64,000 bases of DNA from Halichondria panicea (taxonomy: Eukaryota > Porifera > Demospongiae > Suberitida > Halichondriidae), in the NCBI RefSeq assembly GCF_963675165.1, contig NC_087389.1, positions 2,328,001 through 2,392,000 on the forward strand, in the 5' to 3' direction. The notes beneath the pieces are model-generated. The model did no database searches and was not told the origin of the DNA. It saw only the letters and a program-made list of their open reading frames with translations. Below, one piece after another: positions 33,429-44,500 of the stretch. Numbering within the stretch: position 1 is the stretch's first letter; every line of letters starts with the position of its first letter. The translations under genes and the position numbers were made by a program.

Positions 33429-34787
33429 TTTGTTTTTTTAGGAAAATGAGCTCACCTGCAACACACTGACCTTTTTCATTGATTGGCTAGCTACCGTGTA
33501 AGTGAAAGTATGGCTCTCTGTAAGTTTCCAAGCTACAGTCTATTGAGATTTTTCTGAGCTCACTACCTGACGGTAGGATACATGCTCACATGCTATGTCG
33601 TCGCTATTGTGGCTGTTGTGCAACTAATCGAGTATACATAGCTTGTGAATGCCAGGTATTGTATTTTCCTTCTGTACACTACTGTATACTGCATGCATTG
33701 ATCAGACACAGAGGGACAGACACAGAGGTTTACAACTCCATGTAAGTTGTGTAGTGTACAATTTTGTATGAGTAACGACCTAGCACAACAACCCAGGAAA
33801 TAACCGTGACATAATTGGTGACAAGAGCACCACACGTGCTTACTGGCCAACATTTTCCAAAGAGACAGGCAACACGTAACACGTAACCATATGTACACTA
33901 ATGGTTTGTAACTCGGGAGGGGGGGTCCCATTGCTGCTTGCCCCTGGCCTGTCCTGCGAGGCGTGCTTTCCCCCGTTGGTTGACGATGTGGAATATAAAG
34001 AACTGTTCACCACCGACCAGTTCACTTTGCCGATTACACTGGCCTCCTTCCTTCGCTCCGTACTGACGTCAGTCACCTCAAGCCTTGCTAATTATGTAAC
34101 CCCAGCTATTATTAATGAGGTTGCGCAACCGGACGTGAGAGGCCCTACCTCCCGGTAGTCACGTGTAACCAGAAGTGGGCGCAGAAGTGGCCATGTTATT
34201 TTGGTACCTCTATGCAAAAGAATGAGATATATCGATCTTAAGGGGAATGTCGATACTTGGCATGGCACCCTAGGTGGAATCAGATGATGATGGAACGGTC
34301 TGACGGAACGGAACCAGATGCACTTATTAAACCGGGCGACGATCCGAGATGACAGTGATATTTCTGATGACAAATAATAGTCGCATCATTTACAGAAAAG
34401 AGTCTTCATCCTACTCTGAATTCATGTGTACCAATTCATGTGTACCAACAATTCTAATTGATGAAACGCCTCTAATTGATGAAACGCAGATTATGTATAG
34501 TGCAGTTCAGTTCCAAAATTGTATCTACAATTTGAGGACACTAAAGTTTGCATGTAGCTTTGTTTTGCACTAAATAAACCGGATTTCAAATTTGGAATCA
34601 ATTGGACCAGGGGTTCTGGAGTTTTTTAAATTTGGGGCCACGCCCAAGTGGGTTCCGTCACCGTCACCGGTATTTAGATTGATGCTGAACATTCATACTA
34701 TTCTTTCTTTGTGGATGTCAGGCATTATCTCTGAGTTGAATATAAGAAATATAAGAAATTAATTAGAACACAGTATCAGTTGAGGAG
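33429..34787. other. No gene recognised; CRE-like and palindromic motifs
   Basis: Around 34060-34135 the sequence holds tgacgtca (a CRE-type palindrome) and ggttgcgcaacc (a perfect 12-bp palindrome), in a locally less AT-rich block containing ORFs on both strands (33901-34158 plus, 33840-34076 minus). This could be a promoter region, but there is no gene start next to it that I can defend. Confidence 0.2.
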
Positions 34788-35052
34788 CTAGTCCTGTAAC
34801 AAGAATGGAAGCTTCACTCTTCGAGGGGCAAATGATTTAACTAGTTCTCTCATGTTCACTTCTGATGACAGATCTATCCTTGTTGAAAATTCAACAATGC
34901 CAGCCTTAATTCAGTCATGGTGGCAGTCTTGATGAGCTTCAACTGACTGAAACTTCTCTCGCTCTCGCAAGAGGTAGAGTCAGTGCTATTTTCAGAAGTT
35001 TGGGTAAGTAATACTGCTGCATTTCTGGAGACTGGTGCTGATGTTAAACATA
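34788..35052 (-). pseudogene. hAT transposase C-terminal (dimerisation) relic
   Basis: On the minus strand the pieces read YLPKLLKIALTLPL, SCESERSFSQLKLIKT, MTELRLALLNF, STRIDLSSEVNMRELVKSF and APRRVKLPFLLQD before a TAG at 34788. The xLTLPxxSCERSFSxLKLIK string is the hallmark of the hAT C-terminal dimerisation domain. Two or three frame changes occur, one at a cgagag repeat. The catalytic part upstream was not recovered. Confidence 0.65.
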
Positions 35053-35370
35053 CTTTCCATTCGAGTTGAACTCAATAGGAAACATCACATCACATCATGT
35101 GGGAGATCTGCAGGAGTCTTTCAGCTTTTTTGCTTTGGACGATTGGCTTGAGGCTTTGTCTACACAGCAAATACAGCAAATACAGTTTCAGTTTCCAACT
35201 TGTACACTATCTTGGACATAGGTGTAAACAAGAGGTTTCCCTGCTTGGATACAGCATAAGTCCAAGTTGTATATGTCCCAGGAAATGCACGCACGTTACC
35301 AAGAAGTTTTCTAGCTTGGATACTTCACGTATACAGTCTGTACACACATTGCACATTCTTGAGCACAGTT

Positions 35371-35446
35371 GGACACCAGGCAGGCTACGTCACGTTTCCA
35401 ACTTAAACAGAGCTGGACACCAGCAGGCTACATCAAGTTTCCAACT
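35371..35446. repeat. Tandem duplication of about 37 bp
   Basis: agctggacaccag(g)caggctac...cacgtttccaacttaa is present twice with a few differences, inside a 121-codon plus-strand ORF (35097-35462) that is otherwise unrecognised. Confidence 0.6.
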
Positions 35447-35449
35447 TAG

Positions 35450-36800
35450 TAAATTTCAATAATTGAAGATATAATTATGATGTCATTACAAAGGTTCAAC
35501 AATAAATATAATTATTATACAATAGTCAGTTTCAGTTCAGTTTATTTCAGACAGAGCAGCAGTTGAATCTACGAAAAGAAAAGACAGTGAATAACAAAAT
35601 TGCTCATTATAATTAGGAACAGACACACACAGAACAGACACACACAGTCAGCTTTATCGTATTCCTGAGACAGACAAGAATGTGTGCAGACAAGAATGTG
35701 TCAGATCACATTATCGCCATGCATTAATTTTAATAGGCCTGACATAACTAATGTTAACCTCTCTTCCATTCTGGAGCTATCATCCAATCTGAGATATCTG
35801 GCCGAGGTGGATTTGTAGAAAGAATGGTGTCTTTCTTGTTTTCCTGGCGACTAAGGGTCAAGAGTACTAAGGGTCAAGAGTAAGTCCGTCAGTTCTGTAT
35901 ATAAAATTGATCACACATGACGTGATGATTAGGTGTTAGTACTTTCAGCTACAATTCGGCAGTAGTGTGCATGTTTATATATATAGTGGAACGAGTGCAG
36001 TAATTGAAGCACATGGTCAACTAGTCAACTAGTCGTCAGTCTCAGGCCTCACAATGAAAAGTATAACCTAACGCTTAGAACAATCCAACAAGGTAACAGT
36101 TTGGTTGGGGGTAGTATCGGGGGTAGTATCAGAGGGCATGCAACAGCTTGCGAGCAAAAACTGTATGTGGGGAGATGGAATAATATTATACTGTAATAGA
36201 TTTCTATTTGTGCAAAGTACAGGTAGCAGATAAGATATCCAGTCAGGGGGGTGATGTAGTGTTAGTGCGCAGCTGCATGCCGATTTGATAGAGCAAGCTA
36301 TTATCTTGAAGAAATTGTGGATGTGTTGAGCAGGAATGTCGTATAAAATAGGTGTTAGTATTGAGCGTATAATTATATATACATAAACACATATATACAT
36401 AAACACATATATACATAAACACTTACGTTGAGAGCACCGCAATGAATTATCAAGTTGTTGGGATCACTCGCAATATGAGAATAGAGCTACGGTTGTGCTG
36501 CCTGCTGAGCTGAGGTGAAATATTGGGAGCAACTCAAAATTGAGGATATGTCAGAAGAGTCTGACAATGCATCTTTTTTAATTAACTACTAATCACCTAA
36601 AATTGCTTACTCTTTTTCGTCTGGCTCTATACTTCTTATTTTTAGACTGACAGTTGGTCAAAGTTTTCCTTTCCTTTCATAATCCACTGTCTACGAACAC
36701 TTTCGTACTTGCGCTGTACAGCAGCTGTATGAAAGGGATTACGTACACACGTAGACCAAGGTATAATTTACAGCTTCTTGCTGATGCTTGCTGATACTGA
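35450..36800. other. No gene recognised
   Basis: AT-rich. It contains a 16-bp repeat three times (36370-36422) and microduplications at 35625-35650 and 35682-35700. Confidence 0.3.
36370..36422. repeat. Three copies of a 16-bp unit
   Basis: atatatacataaacac is repeated three times head to tail. Confidence 0.85.
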
Positions 36801-36801
36801 C

Positions 36802-36885
36802 AGTCAGGCATTGAACAAATCTCTGTGACAATCTTGTTCTTAATGGCAACATTATACTCGGATGTTGATATACTCAGATGTTGAT
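36802..36885 (-). CDS. Candidate exon with a 16-bp tandem duplication
   Basis: On the minus strand the acceptor ttgtatacag precedes 36885 and a GTCAGT donor-like site follows 36802. The frame is broken at a 16-bp near-perfect tandem duplication (tatatcaacatccgag). Counting it once gives one open frame, STSEYNVAIKNKIVTEICSM followed by PD. It probably belongs to the same minus-strand gene as the exon at 36957-37359. Confidence 0.4.
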
Positions 36886-36956
36886 CTGTATACAATACAA
36901 TTTACATATTCATAATTATAGCATCAAGGACCTTCCGCTTCATAATGTGCTGCTAC

Positions 36957-37359
36957 CTTCCTCTGTAAGTACATGTGCAGGGCTGCTATCGGCGGAGCTG
37001 CCAGAGTATGAGTTCACCTTGCTTGTTAACTCAGAAAGTTTCGACTGAAAATCGTCTTGTCTGGAGGTCAATTGCTGCTGCTCTTGAATAAGAGCAACCA
37101 AGTTGATGTCACCAGTTCCTCGATGTCCATGAAGGAGTTACCGCACTTGTTCTACCGCACTTGTTCCTGACTGGGGAGTTTCTGCTTCATATGTCCCAGG
37201 GAGATCAGCTTCTTGGGAGATCAGCTTCATCATCTACATCTAGATCTGCATCTGGATCTTACAGATCCGCAAGTGAACGAAAGCTACCACTGTAAATACG
37301 CATATAGTGGTCTTGCTCCTCCTCCTCGCGCTTGAGAAGGAGTTGATGTAGATCGAGTT
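36957..37359 (-). CDS. Candidate exon, coiled-coil-like unrecognised protein
   Basis: The acceptor ttattttctgcag precedes 37359 and donor GTAGCA follows 36957. Pieces read ELDLHQLLLKREEEEQDHYM, RIYSGSFRSLADL, DADLDVDDEADLP and LVALIQEQQQLTSRQDDF, then SKLSELTSKVNSYSGSSADS. A Gln/Glu-rich heptad-like part suggests a coiled coil. Three local frame problems coincide with direct duplications (gttctaccgcacttgttc and agatcagcttc(tt)ggg units). The family is unknown; the N-terminal region of a gag-like or regulatory protein is possible. Confidence 0.4.
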
Positions 37360-37719
37360 CTGCAGAAAATAAATGTCTATATTAAAAAAATTATTGTTTT
37401 GTGCAGACAGTCGCAGACAGTCTCAAACCTCCTAGATCAGTTGAAATTCTCTCTGCTACTTCACATCAGCGGTGTAGGAATTCCTAGAACGTCTGTGGCT
37501 CGAAGACACAAATCTACTAGCCAGGCTACTAGGCCTAGCTGTTCTATAGGTACTCATAGCTAGCCTATGCTTGGCGCCTAAATGTACCAATGAAACACCC
37601 AAGATTGTCATGTGACATCACTTTAGTTCGAGGTCAAGAGGTCATGCTGCTTATGATCTTTTAACATCTAAATAGAGAGCACCATCCAGAATTTTAATAC
37701 CAGCTGAATACTGAATACT

Positions 37720-39575
37720 ATGGACACTGCAAGACCCAAGCTTGTCGTCTGTGGACACTGCTCAGAGAGAGTTTCAAAACGGAGCATCGCCGTTTGTACT
37801 ATGACGTAAGAATTTGTGAATGGAAAAGTAAACGAGTATTCAATCAGACCGCTTATGACGAAGTGTTTTCGATCGAAAACTGTGGCTCTAGAGACCTGAG
37901 TTCAAATGATCCTCTATGTAGATCTAAGGATAGATCTCGTTCATCTTCTCCAAGTCCTCATCTTCTCCAAGTCCTAATCAAGAAGCTACAGATAATTATG
38001 GCTCTAGCTAGCTCTGTACAGTGCATCATCTATGGTATCACTACAAGTTCAGTGGCTGGACGTACGTAATTGTAGTGATCCGTGCACGGATCTAGATCTA
38101 GTAATTCATTGACATGAATTCATTATTGACTGATTATCTGATTGCAATCAGAATATGATGAATTGGCAGTAAGTGATGTAGAATCAGAAGAGGATGATGT
38201 AATATCAGAAGAGGATGATGATGTACAGGTAAAGTAGGCCTAGCTTCATGTACCTGAACTTGTTTTCATGTGTAAATAAATTAATAGCTACATGTATACG
38301 CCAGTTTGAACCAATCTTATACATTGCAGGTGAATGTTGAATGTTTTAGAAGAGATCGAAGCGTACGATGATGATCCTAATTTATTTGATTTATTCGACT
38401 TAACTGTATGCCATAGATGAAACGGAGGCCATTGTTCAACTGTACCTATTTTTCCTGTTTATGTTTCAGACGATCTTTAAGATACAGCACTTAATACTTT
38501 GTTGAAGTTTTTATTCCTTTTCATGGTGGCAATTCCCAAATCCTTTTTGGATGCATTACCAGACGGCATCAGGACTGCACGTGGACAAGAACATCAGTTC
38601 ACGAAATTTGTATGTTGCCCTTCGTGTAAGAGCTTGTACTCTAGTACTCTAGGAATGAGTGTTTCTACGAAACACGTAATCAAAAATCGGAGTCAAAACG
38701 CTATTCCTATGTGAAGTTTCCCAACCACCCTCAAGTGCAACATCGCAAGCCTTGTAACGAAATACTCTTGAAAGAAGTAAGGCTGAGAAATGGAAGGGTG
38801 ATGTTTTATCCAAGGCATTTATACTGTTACCAAAGCATCATACAGTCTCTCTCTCCAAGAGATGCTAAGAAGGCCTAGCTTTTTTGACAAATGCGAATTG
38901 TGGCGTGAGCGAGCTAGTAGTGATGGTGTTTATTCGGATATACGATGGTGTTGTTTGGAAGAATTTCCTTGCTCCGAATGGTAATCCGTTTTTAACACTC
39001 CCGGGCAATTATGCATTTCAGTTAAACGTTGATTGGTTCAATCCATTTAAGCATACACAACATTCTGAAGGTGCCATCTACTTAAGTGTCTTGAATCTAC
39101 CAAGAACGGAACGCTATTTACATAATAAATACCTGGTCCTAAAGAACCTTCTCTACACATGAACTCATTCCTCACACCATTAGTTGAAGATCTTCAGAAG
39201 ACGGATGGTTCATCCTTACTTGTTAGAGCAGCTTTGATCTGTAGTACTGCCGGCAGGAAGGTTTGTGGATTTGTAGGCCATGGAGCAGTTAAAGGTTGTA
39301 CCAAATGTCTGCTAATATTTTCAACTAAAAGTTTTAGTGAAAAGGCAGATTATTCAGATTTTGACAAATCCCATTGGACTGGGACTCAAAGATCTTTTCA
39401 GGAGCATAGACGTGTCGCCACTCAATACGTACAGTGCAAACGTACAGTGCAAAACCCGTTCTGCTCAAAAAAGTATCGAGAGAGATTTTGGGGTCCGTTA
39501 CAGCATTATTAATTTTTATTGGAATTACCATACTTCGATCCCGTCCAATTTTGTGTAGTAGATCCTCCCATATAG
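37720..39575 (+). pseudogene. EnSpm/CACTA transposase (Transposase_21 type) with introns
   Basis: The start ATG at 37720 gives MDTARPKLVVCGHCSERVSK, then shifted LYYDVRICEWKSKRVFNQ, an N-terminal zinc-finger-like region. An acidic segment (DVESEEDDVISEEDDDVQ, followed by a donor gtaaag) ends near 38228, and another short exon lies near 38330-38400. The transposase body follows: KSFLDALPDGIRTARGQEHQ, CELWRERASSDGVYSD, GNYAFQLNVDWFNPFKHTQH, GAIYLSVLNLPRTERYL, MNSFLTPLVEDLQ, AGRKVCGFVGHGAVKGC and FDPVQFCVVDP, the last carrying a likely catalytic Asp. Frames shift several times. The sequence is cut at about 39580 by a fold-back repeat, so the C-terminal half is absent. Confidence 0.8.
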
Positions 39576-39584
39576 AAATGACAA

Positions 39585-39660
39585 TGTTGTTTGTGGTTGT
39601 GACAAGGTTGTCTACAACCTAGCCGGTTGGTTGTTACAACCTTGTCACAACATCAAACAC
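39585..39660. repeat. Fold-back (inverted) repeat
   Basis: gttgtgacaaggttgt near 39597 is mirrored by acaaccttgtcacaac ending near 39651, and the outer gtttgtg/catcaaac words pair imperfectly. Arms are about 30 bp with almost no loop. It sits exactly where the EnSpm transposase reading is lost, which suggests a small insertion. Confidence 0.7.
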
Positions 39661-40880
39661 TATAATTATTACCACTATAATTATTACTCATCGTCAGAAG
39701 ATTGAGAAAGAAATGAGTTCTTCTTGTCTGCTCATATTTGGACTGCATGTATGTCTGGACTGCATATATGTCGATAAAAACAAGTCATAACTTACAATCG
39801 TAACAACTCACACTCTCACCACTGCATCTTGGATGCTTGAGCCTCTTGCAGTCTTGGCTGATGTTTTGTTTAGGTTACTCTGTACCTGTACCAGGCATTG
39901 TGGTATAAATCACATGCTTTGTATTCACGAAGACTACCACCATCACGATCAGTGGGATTGTATCAGTCTTAGCCGTCATCAGATACACAGTATGACTGAC
40001 GTCTAGCTTGGTCTACCCTACATAAAAAAAACTAATCCAGACTGTTACAATCTGGCCTTTTATAGTTTTTTGTGTCTCTTAAAGATTTTTTTCGCAATGG
40101 CCACAGGCCTCTTGATCAACTTGTAGCAACATCCTGTCTAAGTGAATATCTACAGCTAGTTTTGTGTAGTCATTAGAGTTGAGAGTGAAATGAGCGATGT
40201 ATTGTTGCAGCACCGTAACAGTGATCTTTCAGGAACAGCGATCTTTCTGGAAGAAAAAATCCAGAAAACAGCAATGTACAAGCTCATCAACGCACAAACT
40301 TAAAGAGGCAGTAAGCGCAGCTCGCAGCCCAAAACGTACGTGTTCTGCATCGAAAAGAGAAGTGAAGTGAAGCTAGGGTAAGCTAGTTAGATTTTGCTAC
40401 GTAGTTTTGTTTTGTAGCGTGAAACCAGCGTGAAACCAGGAGAGTGTACCAGGAGCACATCACGTAGTTTTGTTTTGTAGCGTGAAACCAAAACCAGGAG
40501 AGTATACCATCTGCTGCATAATTATATATTATTATTTACTTGTAGCCATACAGGTCCTCGGAGGTATAGTATATCGATATACAATGCAATACAACAAAGA
40601 TTAGTTGAGCAACAAGTCGACTGTATCCTCAGGAACCCAAGCGTTGTGCATTCTTGCTTTTGGCTTTTGGCTAAAATGCTTGTAAGCGCTGAGTGATTTT
40701 TCATAGTGGTCAGTCGGAGAGAATATTGAACATTGAACTGAACATTTGAACTGAACGTAAACCTGTTTGTGTGTGTGAACATACTTTGATTAATCTAAAT
40801 AGGATTGATTTATGCTAGACACAACTAAAGGAAGCTGATAACCAGGACAGAGAATAAGTATTTCCAATTAAGGAGCACTG
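39661..40880. other. No firm gene; one minus-strand coding-like fragment
   Basis: At about 40730-40605 on the minus strand a frame reads DHYEKSLSAYKHFSQKPKAR and MHNAWVPEDTVDLLLN. It has protein-like composition but no known family. Direct duplications are seen at 40416-40440 and 40455-40495 (cgtgaaaccag and cacgtagttttgttttgtag units). Confidence 0.25.
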
Positions 40881-42290
40881 ACCATGTCCAATAGACGGGT
40901 GCTAGTACAGCACACCAGCACACCCGACGTGGACCCAGTAAACCCGCTGCATTCGCCTGCCACCAAGCAACAAAGAAGGGACTCCTGGCAGTACTTTAAA
41001 GTCCAGACTATGTAGGATGACTGTAAAACTAACGGGAACATAATTACTTCAATGCTGCGTGTTCGAAACATAGGAACACACGGGGCATCCTTACCGAGAG
41101 GCTAGCTGTAAGGGAAGAAAACCTACCAGTGCGTGCTAGGACAGGAGAGCGTCTGTAAGTTTACCGTGAAACCACCGTGGACTGAAGGATGTACTGCTAG
41201 GGGACACTGAGATACTGAGATACTGAGATTACCTACTGGGGGACAAAAACCAACGATTGGTCGAATCAAAAGAGGCAGGTCAGCTACTACCCCAAGCAAC
41301 GAACGCACTATCCGGTAGCTCACACAAGAAGCCCCCACCAAAAGAACAAGAGATATGGAACAAGAGATATGTACGTATTGTGGAACCAAAGGGCACGGAA
41401 GAAGCCGAGCCCGACTCATTGCAACAAGGAACACCACAAGGAACACGCCGAGAGTATGCAGAGCCTATCACGATAGACCACCATGTATTTGACCAACCCA
41501 CAGGAGAAACCCACAGGAGAATGAGTATTGAGTCAGAGGACTATAGACAACTCAGATACAAACCAGCACACCTGCTGCCACCATGTCAATGGCCTACATC
41601 TGTGCATTCAGCTCCTATCCCTGTGCCCCTTCATTGGCAAGACGAGGTCACCCATTGGAGAACCAGTCGCTAAGAAGAATGGCTTACCACCAAGCATGTA
41701 TCACCAAGCATGTATTCGATGCTTGGGGCCTCCTGTGGTCTGATACTATGCTTCTTTCAAGAGTGCAACTGGCTAGACCTTTGTGGCATCACCCTCAACC
41801 CCCTCAACCCAGAGAAATTTAGGTTTGCCCAAGACGAGGTTGGCTTTGAAACTATCTTCGACTTCCCCAATATAAGATCTTGATTCGGTTTGATCAACCA
41901 GGTATCATAGTATGACTGACACAATGCTTCCCTTCTGAGAACTGCTCAAGCCTTTGACAAGTCAAAGTTGACCATAATTGAAGAAATCCACAATGGAACG
42001 AAACCTACATGTTTGGTCGAAACATGGCATAGGTATGGCATAGGTATACTGGCTGTTTCAAAAAAACTGCATCTACTGACCTGTTTTAGTTACTGGCTGT
42101 TTCAAAAAACTGCTGTTTTACAAGGGTGGAAGGTTGGGAGTAGATTCACCCACGCTGCCGAATCGAAGGCGAAGCAGTGGCAGATGCCCTAGACAAAGCG
42201 AGTCGTCTGATAGTACGATTGTACCAGTGTCAAGTGATCCTCGAAGGCCTTGAGCGTGGAGGACTCTCGGGATCGTTTACTGCAGCTATA
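40880..42290 (+). pseudogene. Ty3/gypsy relic (gag-protease border, RT thumb, RNase H)
   Basis: A frame at 41257-41673 reads PITIDHHVFDQPTGE and SEDYRQLRYKPAHLLPP, the segment before the protease in a gypsy group that I recall from sponges and cnidarians. At 41740-41880 a shifted frame reads FFQECNWLDLCG, LNPEKFRFAQDEVGF, the end of RT. WFGLINQVS-like and SKLTIIEEIHNGTKPTCLV (about 41960-42030) plus GSRFTHAAES and GEAVADALDKAS (42140-42205) are connection and RNase H pieces. The RT palm with the YIDD motif is deleted. Direct duplications (aggtatggcat, actggctgtttcaaaaaa) lie at the breaks. Confidence 0.65.
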
Positions 42291-42529
42291 CTATTTTTTT
42301 GGCACACCCAGCACAGGTCAGCTGAATTATTTATATTTAATCATACCCTTCTTTAACTCTTCTTTAACGTGTTGAGGAACCGGTACATAAGAGGGTGTCC
42401 TTGATGATGGTTTTCCTGGGAGTCCCCATTCCGATACCACCTGTTCCGACCTGTTCATTGAAGCCATCAGTTGCCCCAGGTTAACTCAAAACAAGCAGTT
42501 TTGAGCACTAGCAGTCAGTTCCTTTGTTT

Positions 42530-42646
42530 TTGTGGCACGCACATCCACCTTGAACGAAACTCTCCTTCTCCCGCTTTGGAGCGAGTGCCGGTGTGCCGGG
42601 GTAGTCTGGAAAGGGCATTATCTAACTCGTCCTCATCTAACGCCTG
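42530..42646 (-). CDS. Candidate exon of a small minus-strand gene
   Basis: The acceptor acattttttcag precedes 42646. The frame reads ALDEDELDNALSRLPRHTGT, RSKAGEGEFRSR and ends at a stop near 42518-42530. It is the probable 3' exon of the group at 42751-43012. The overlapping plus ORF (42532-42930) has no motifs. Confidence 0.3.
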
Positions 42647-42750
42647 AAAAAATGTTTCGTTTCACTTATTGCTTCGTGTCACTTATTGCATCAGGAGGAG
42701 GCTTACTTACCACTGCTATCAAGATCGCCTTGTTGTTGAATACCTGTTAC

Positions 42751-42825
42751 TTGCTTATTTGCAGAAAGCGAGGACTGTCTGATGAGGTCCGTAGTCACCT
42801 TCACCTTCCTCCATCTCATAGTCAT
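42751..42825 (-). CDS. Candidate exon, acidic
   Basis: The acceptor taatgttttcag precedes 42825. The frame DYEMEEGEGDYGPHQTVLAF joins in phase with the exon at 42872-42917. The donor is uncertain: two GGTGA sites lie inside, or GTAACA after 42751. Confidence 0.35.
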
Positions 42826-42871
42826 CTGAAAACATTAGAAATTACTAATAATTATTTTTTTGTTAGCATAC

Positions 42872-42917
42872 CTGGACTCTCATCAGGCTCTTGGAAAAAG
42901 GCCATAATTGGAGCAGG
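42872..42917 (-). CDS. Candidate 46-nt exon
   Basis: The acceptor caacaattgtag precedes 42917 and donor GTATGC follows 42872. The frame PAPIMAFFQEPDESP is in phase with both neighbouring exon candidates. Confidence 0.4.
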
Positions 42918-42979
42918 CTACAATTGTTGAGATTTAAATACCAGATGATAGAGCAAAGAATTGCTTGATATGCACATAC

Positions 42980-43012
42980 CTCGTGAGTTATGCGCGTTGG
43001 AAACTCAAAGTT
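42980..43012 (-). CDS. Candidate 33-nt exon
   Basis: The acceptor cgctatttcag precedes 43012 and donor GTATGT follows 42980. The frame NFEFPTRITHE is in phase 0 with the next exon. Upstream at 43270-43174 a further frame (KIQGLCELHLLMKWYRGPIR) ends at a GTAAGC donor but is out of phase with this exon, so the 5' structure is uncertain. Confidence 0.35.
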
Positions 43013-43699
43013 CTGAAATAGCGGTATTGAGAAACACAATCAGATTTTGCAGAGAGGTAGTAGAAAGACTGTAGATAACTATAAGCTGAGAAAAATTATT
43101 ATGAGATTATACACTGCAGTCTCAATACCCCCTGTCACATATTGTTTCAATGTAATAATTATCTAGTGCTTACCACCTTCAGACCTACTGTCCCAGTCGT
43201 CCGTTCTGATTGGTCCTCTGTACCATTTCATTAGCAGATGCAGCTCGCACAAACCTTGAATTTTACTTGACGACGGAATACTTTGTGTTGTGATCGTGCA
43301 AGGCAAGAATTGCAAGGCAAGAATAACGTGCTTGGCCAGCGTTTTTAAGCCTGTTTTTAGGCTTAAAAATAACGAGGAAGTCTACGATATAATAGCACCA
43401 TAGTTCATCACCAAGTGATCAACTAGCATTAATCAGCGACAGAGCAGCAAATAACGAGGAAGTTTACGACCAACTGAGATTTTTCTGCGGCGTTAAACCT
43501 GCTATACAATTCGAGAGAGGCACACAGATTGGTGGCATATACAAATGTGGAGGATGTAGTTGCGAACGTCCCTGAAGATTGCAGAACTAAAACAAGAATT
43601 GCAATGCTCAGTAACAGAACTATATACTATGCAAGATACTAGCAAGATTGTTACGTGTTAGTGCTAGTGCTAGTGCTGAATTGTAGTGCTGAATTGAAC

Positions 43700-43900
43700 A
43701 ATGTGTCATTTGTTGCTATTCCTACATTTAAAGTGTCACTGTAGCATTTACATTTATTTATTGAGTAGTTACATGAATTGAACAATGTATGTCAGTAATT
43801 ATTACATGGCATTTGTTAAAACTACGATCCATTTAGTGTCACTGTAGCACTGTAGCATATAATGTTGTATTTACATTTATTGAGTAGTAACTCATTCTTG
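43700..43900 (+). repeat. Dispersed repeat, copy 1
   Basis: attcctacatttaaagtgtc and tggcatttgtta..aactacgatccattt are shared with 49255-49375. It flanks the long-TIR transposon on its left, and internal words (tacatttattgagtagt, gaattgaacaatgt) are duplicated. Confidence 0.6.
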
Positions 43901-43927
43901 ACTTGTTATTATTACGTGTTAGTGTTA

Positions 43928-44500
43928 GTCTAGAGAGTAGATTACCACAAATGTGTGAGTAGTTGTACTGAAATGTAAATATCTTTTGATTGGAGCATTT
44001 CTAAGAAATAGTGTTGATACCTGTGTGTAGATGAATGACTGAACTACAACATATCCAAAAATAAGGTGGTGGGTTTGTGGTGATTAATAGAACAACAGCA
44101 AATTGTTATAGTGGGTAATCGGTTAGAGTAATAAACACTAACCTTAAACAGCTAAGGTCTTAGACTTTTATCACACAATAGTTTAATGGTTTAGGTATCC
44201 TGACCATCCCTTTATGGGTCTTAAATATGTTCACAGTGTCTATAATTCATGATTTACTGGTTTTTATGTACACTTTTGGTTAGAGTAATATTTTCTGAAA
44301 CATTTATAGCTTAGCTTTCAAAGTTCTATGGTAAGTTTACAAATAAATGGGCCACATTTTGATACCAAGAACATTATCTATGCTTATTCCATTGTTGAGA
44401 TATCACTGAAAAACTACATATTCTGTACATATTCTACTATTTTGATGACATCACAGCTGCTAACCACAACACTAATGACACTTTTAACCACACGTTTAAT
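43928..44500 (+). repeat. Left terminal inverted repeat
   Basis: Pairs with 47095-47699. Identity ends after acatcacagctgctaaccac. An ORF called from 44328 begins inside it. Confidence 0.85.
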
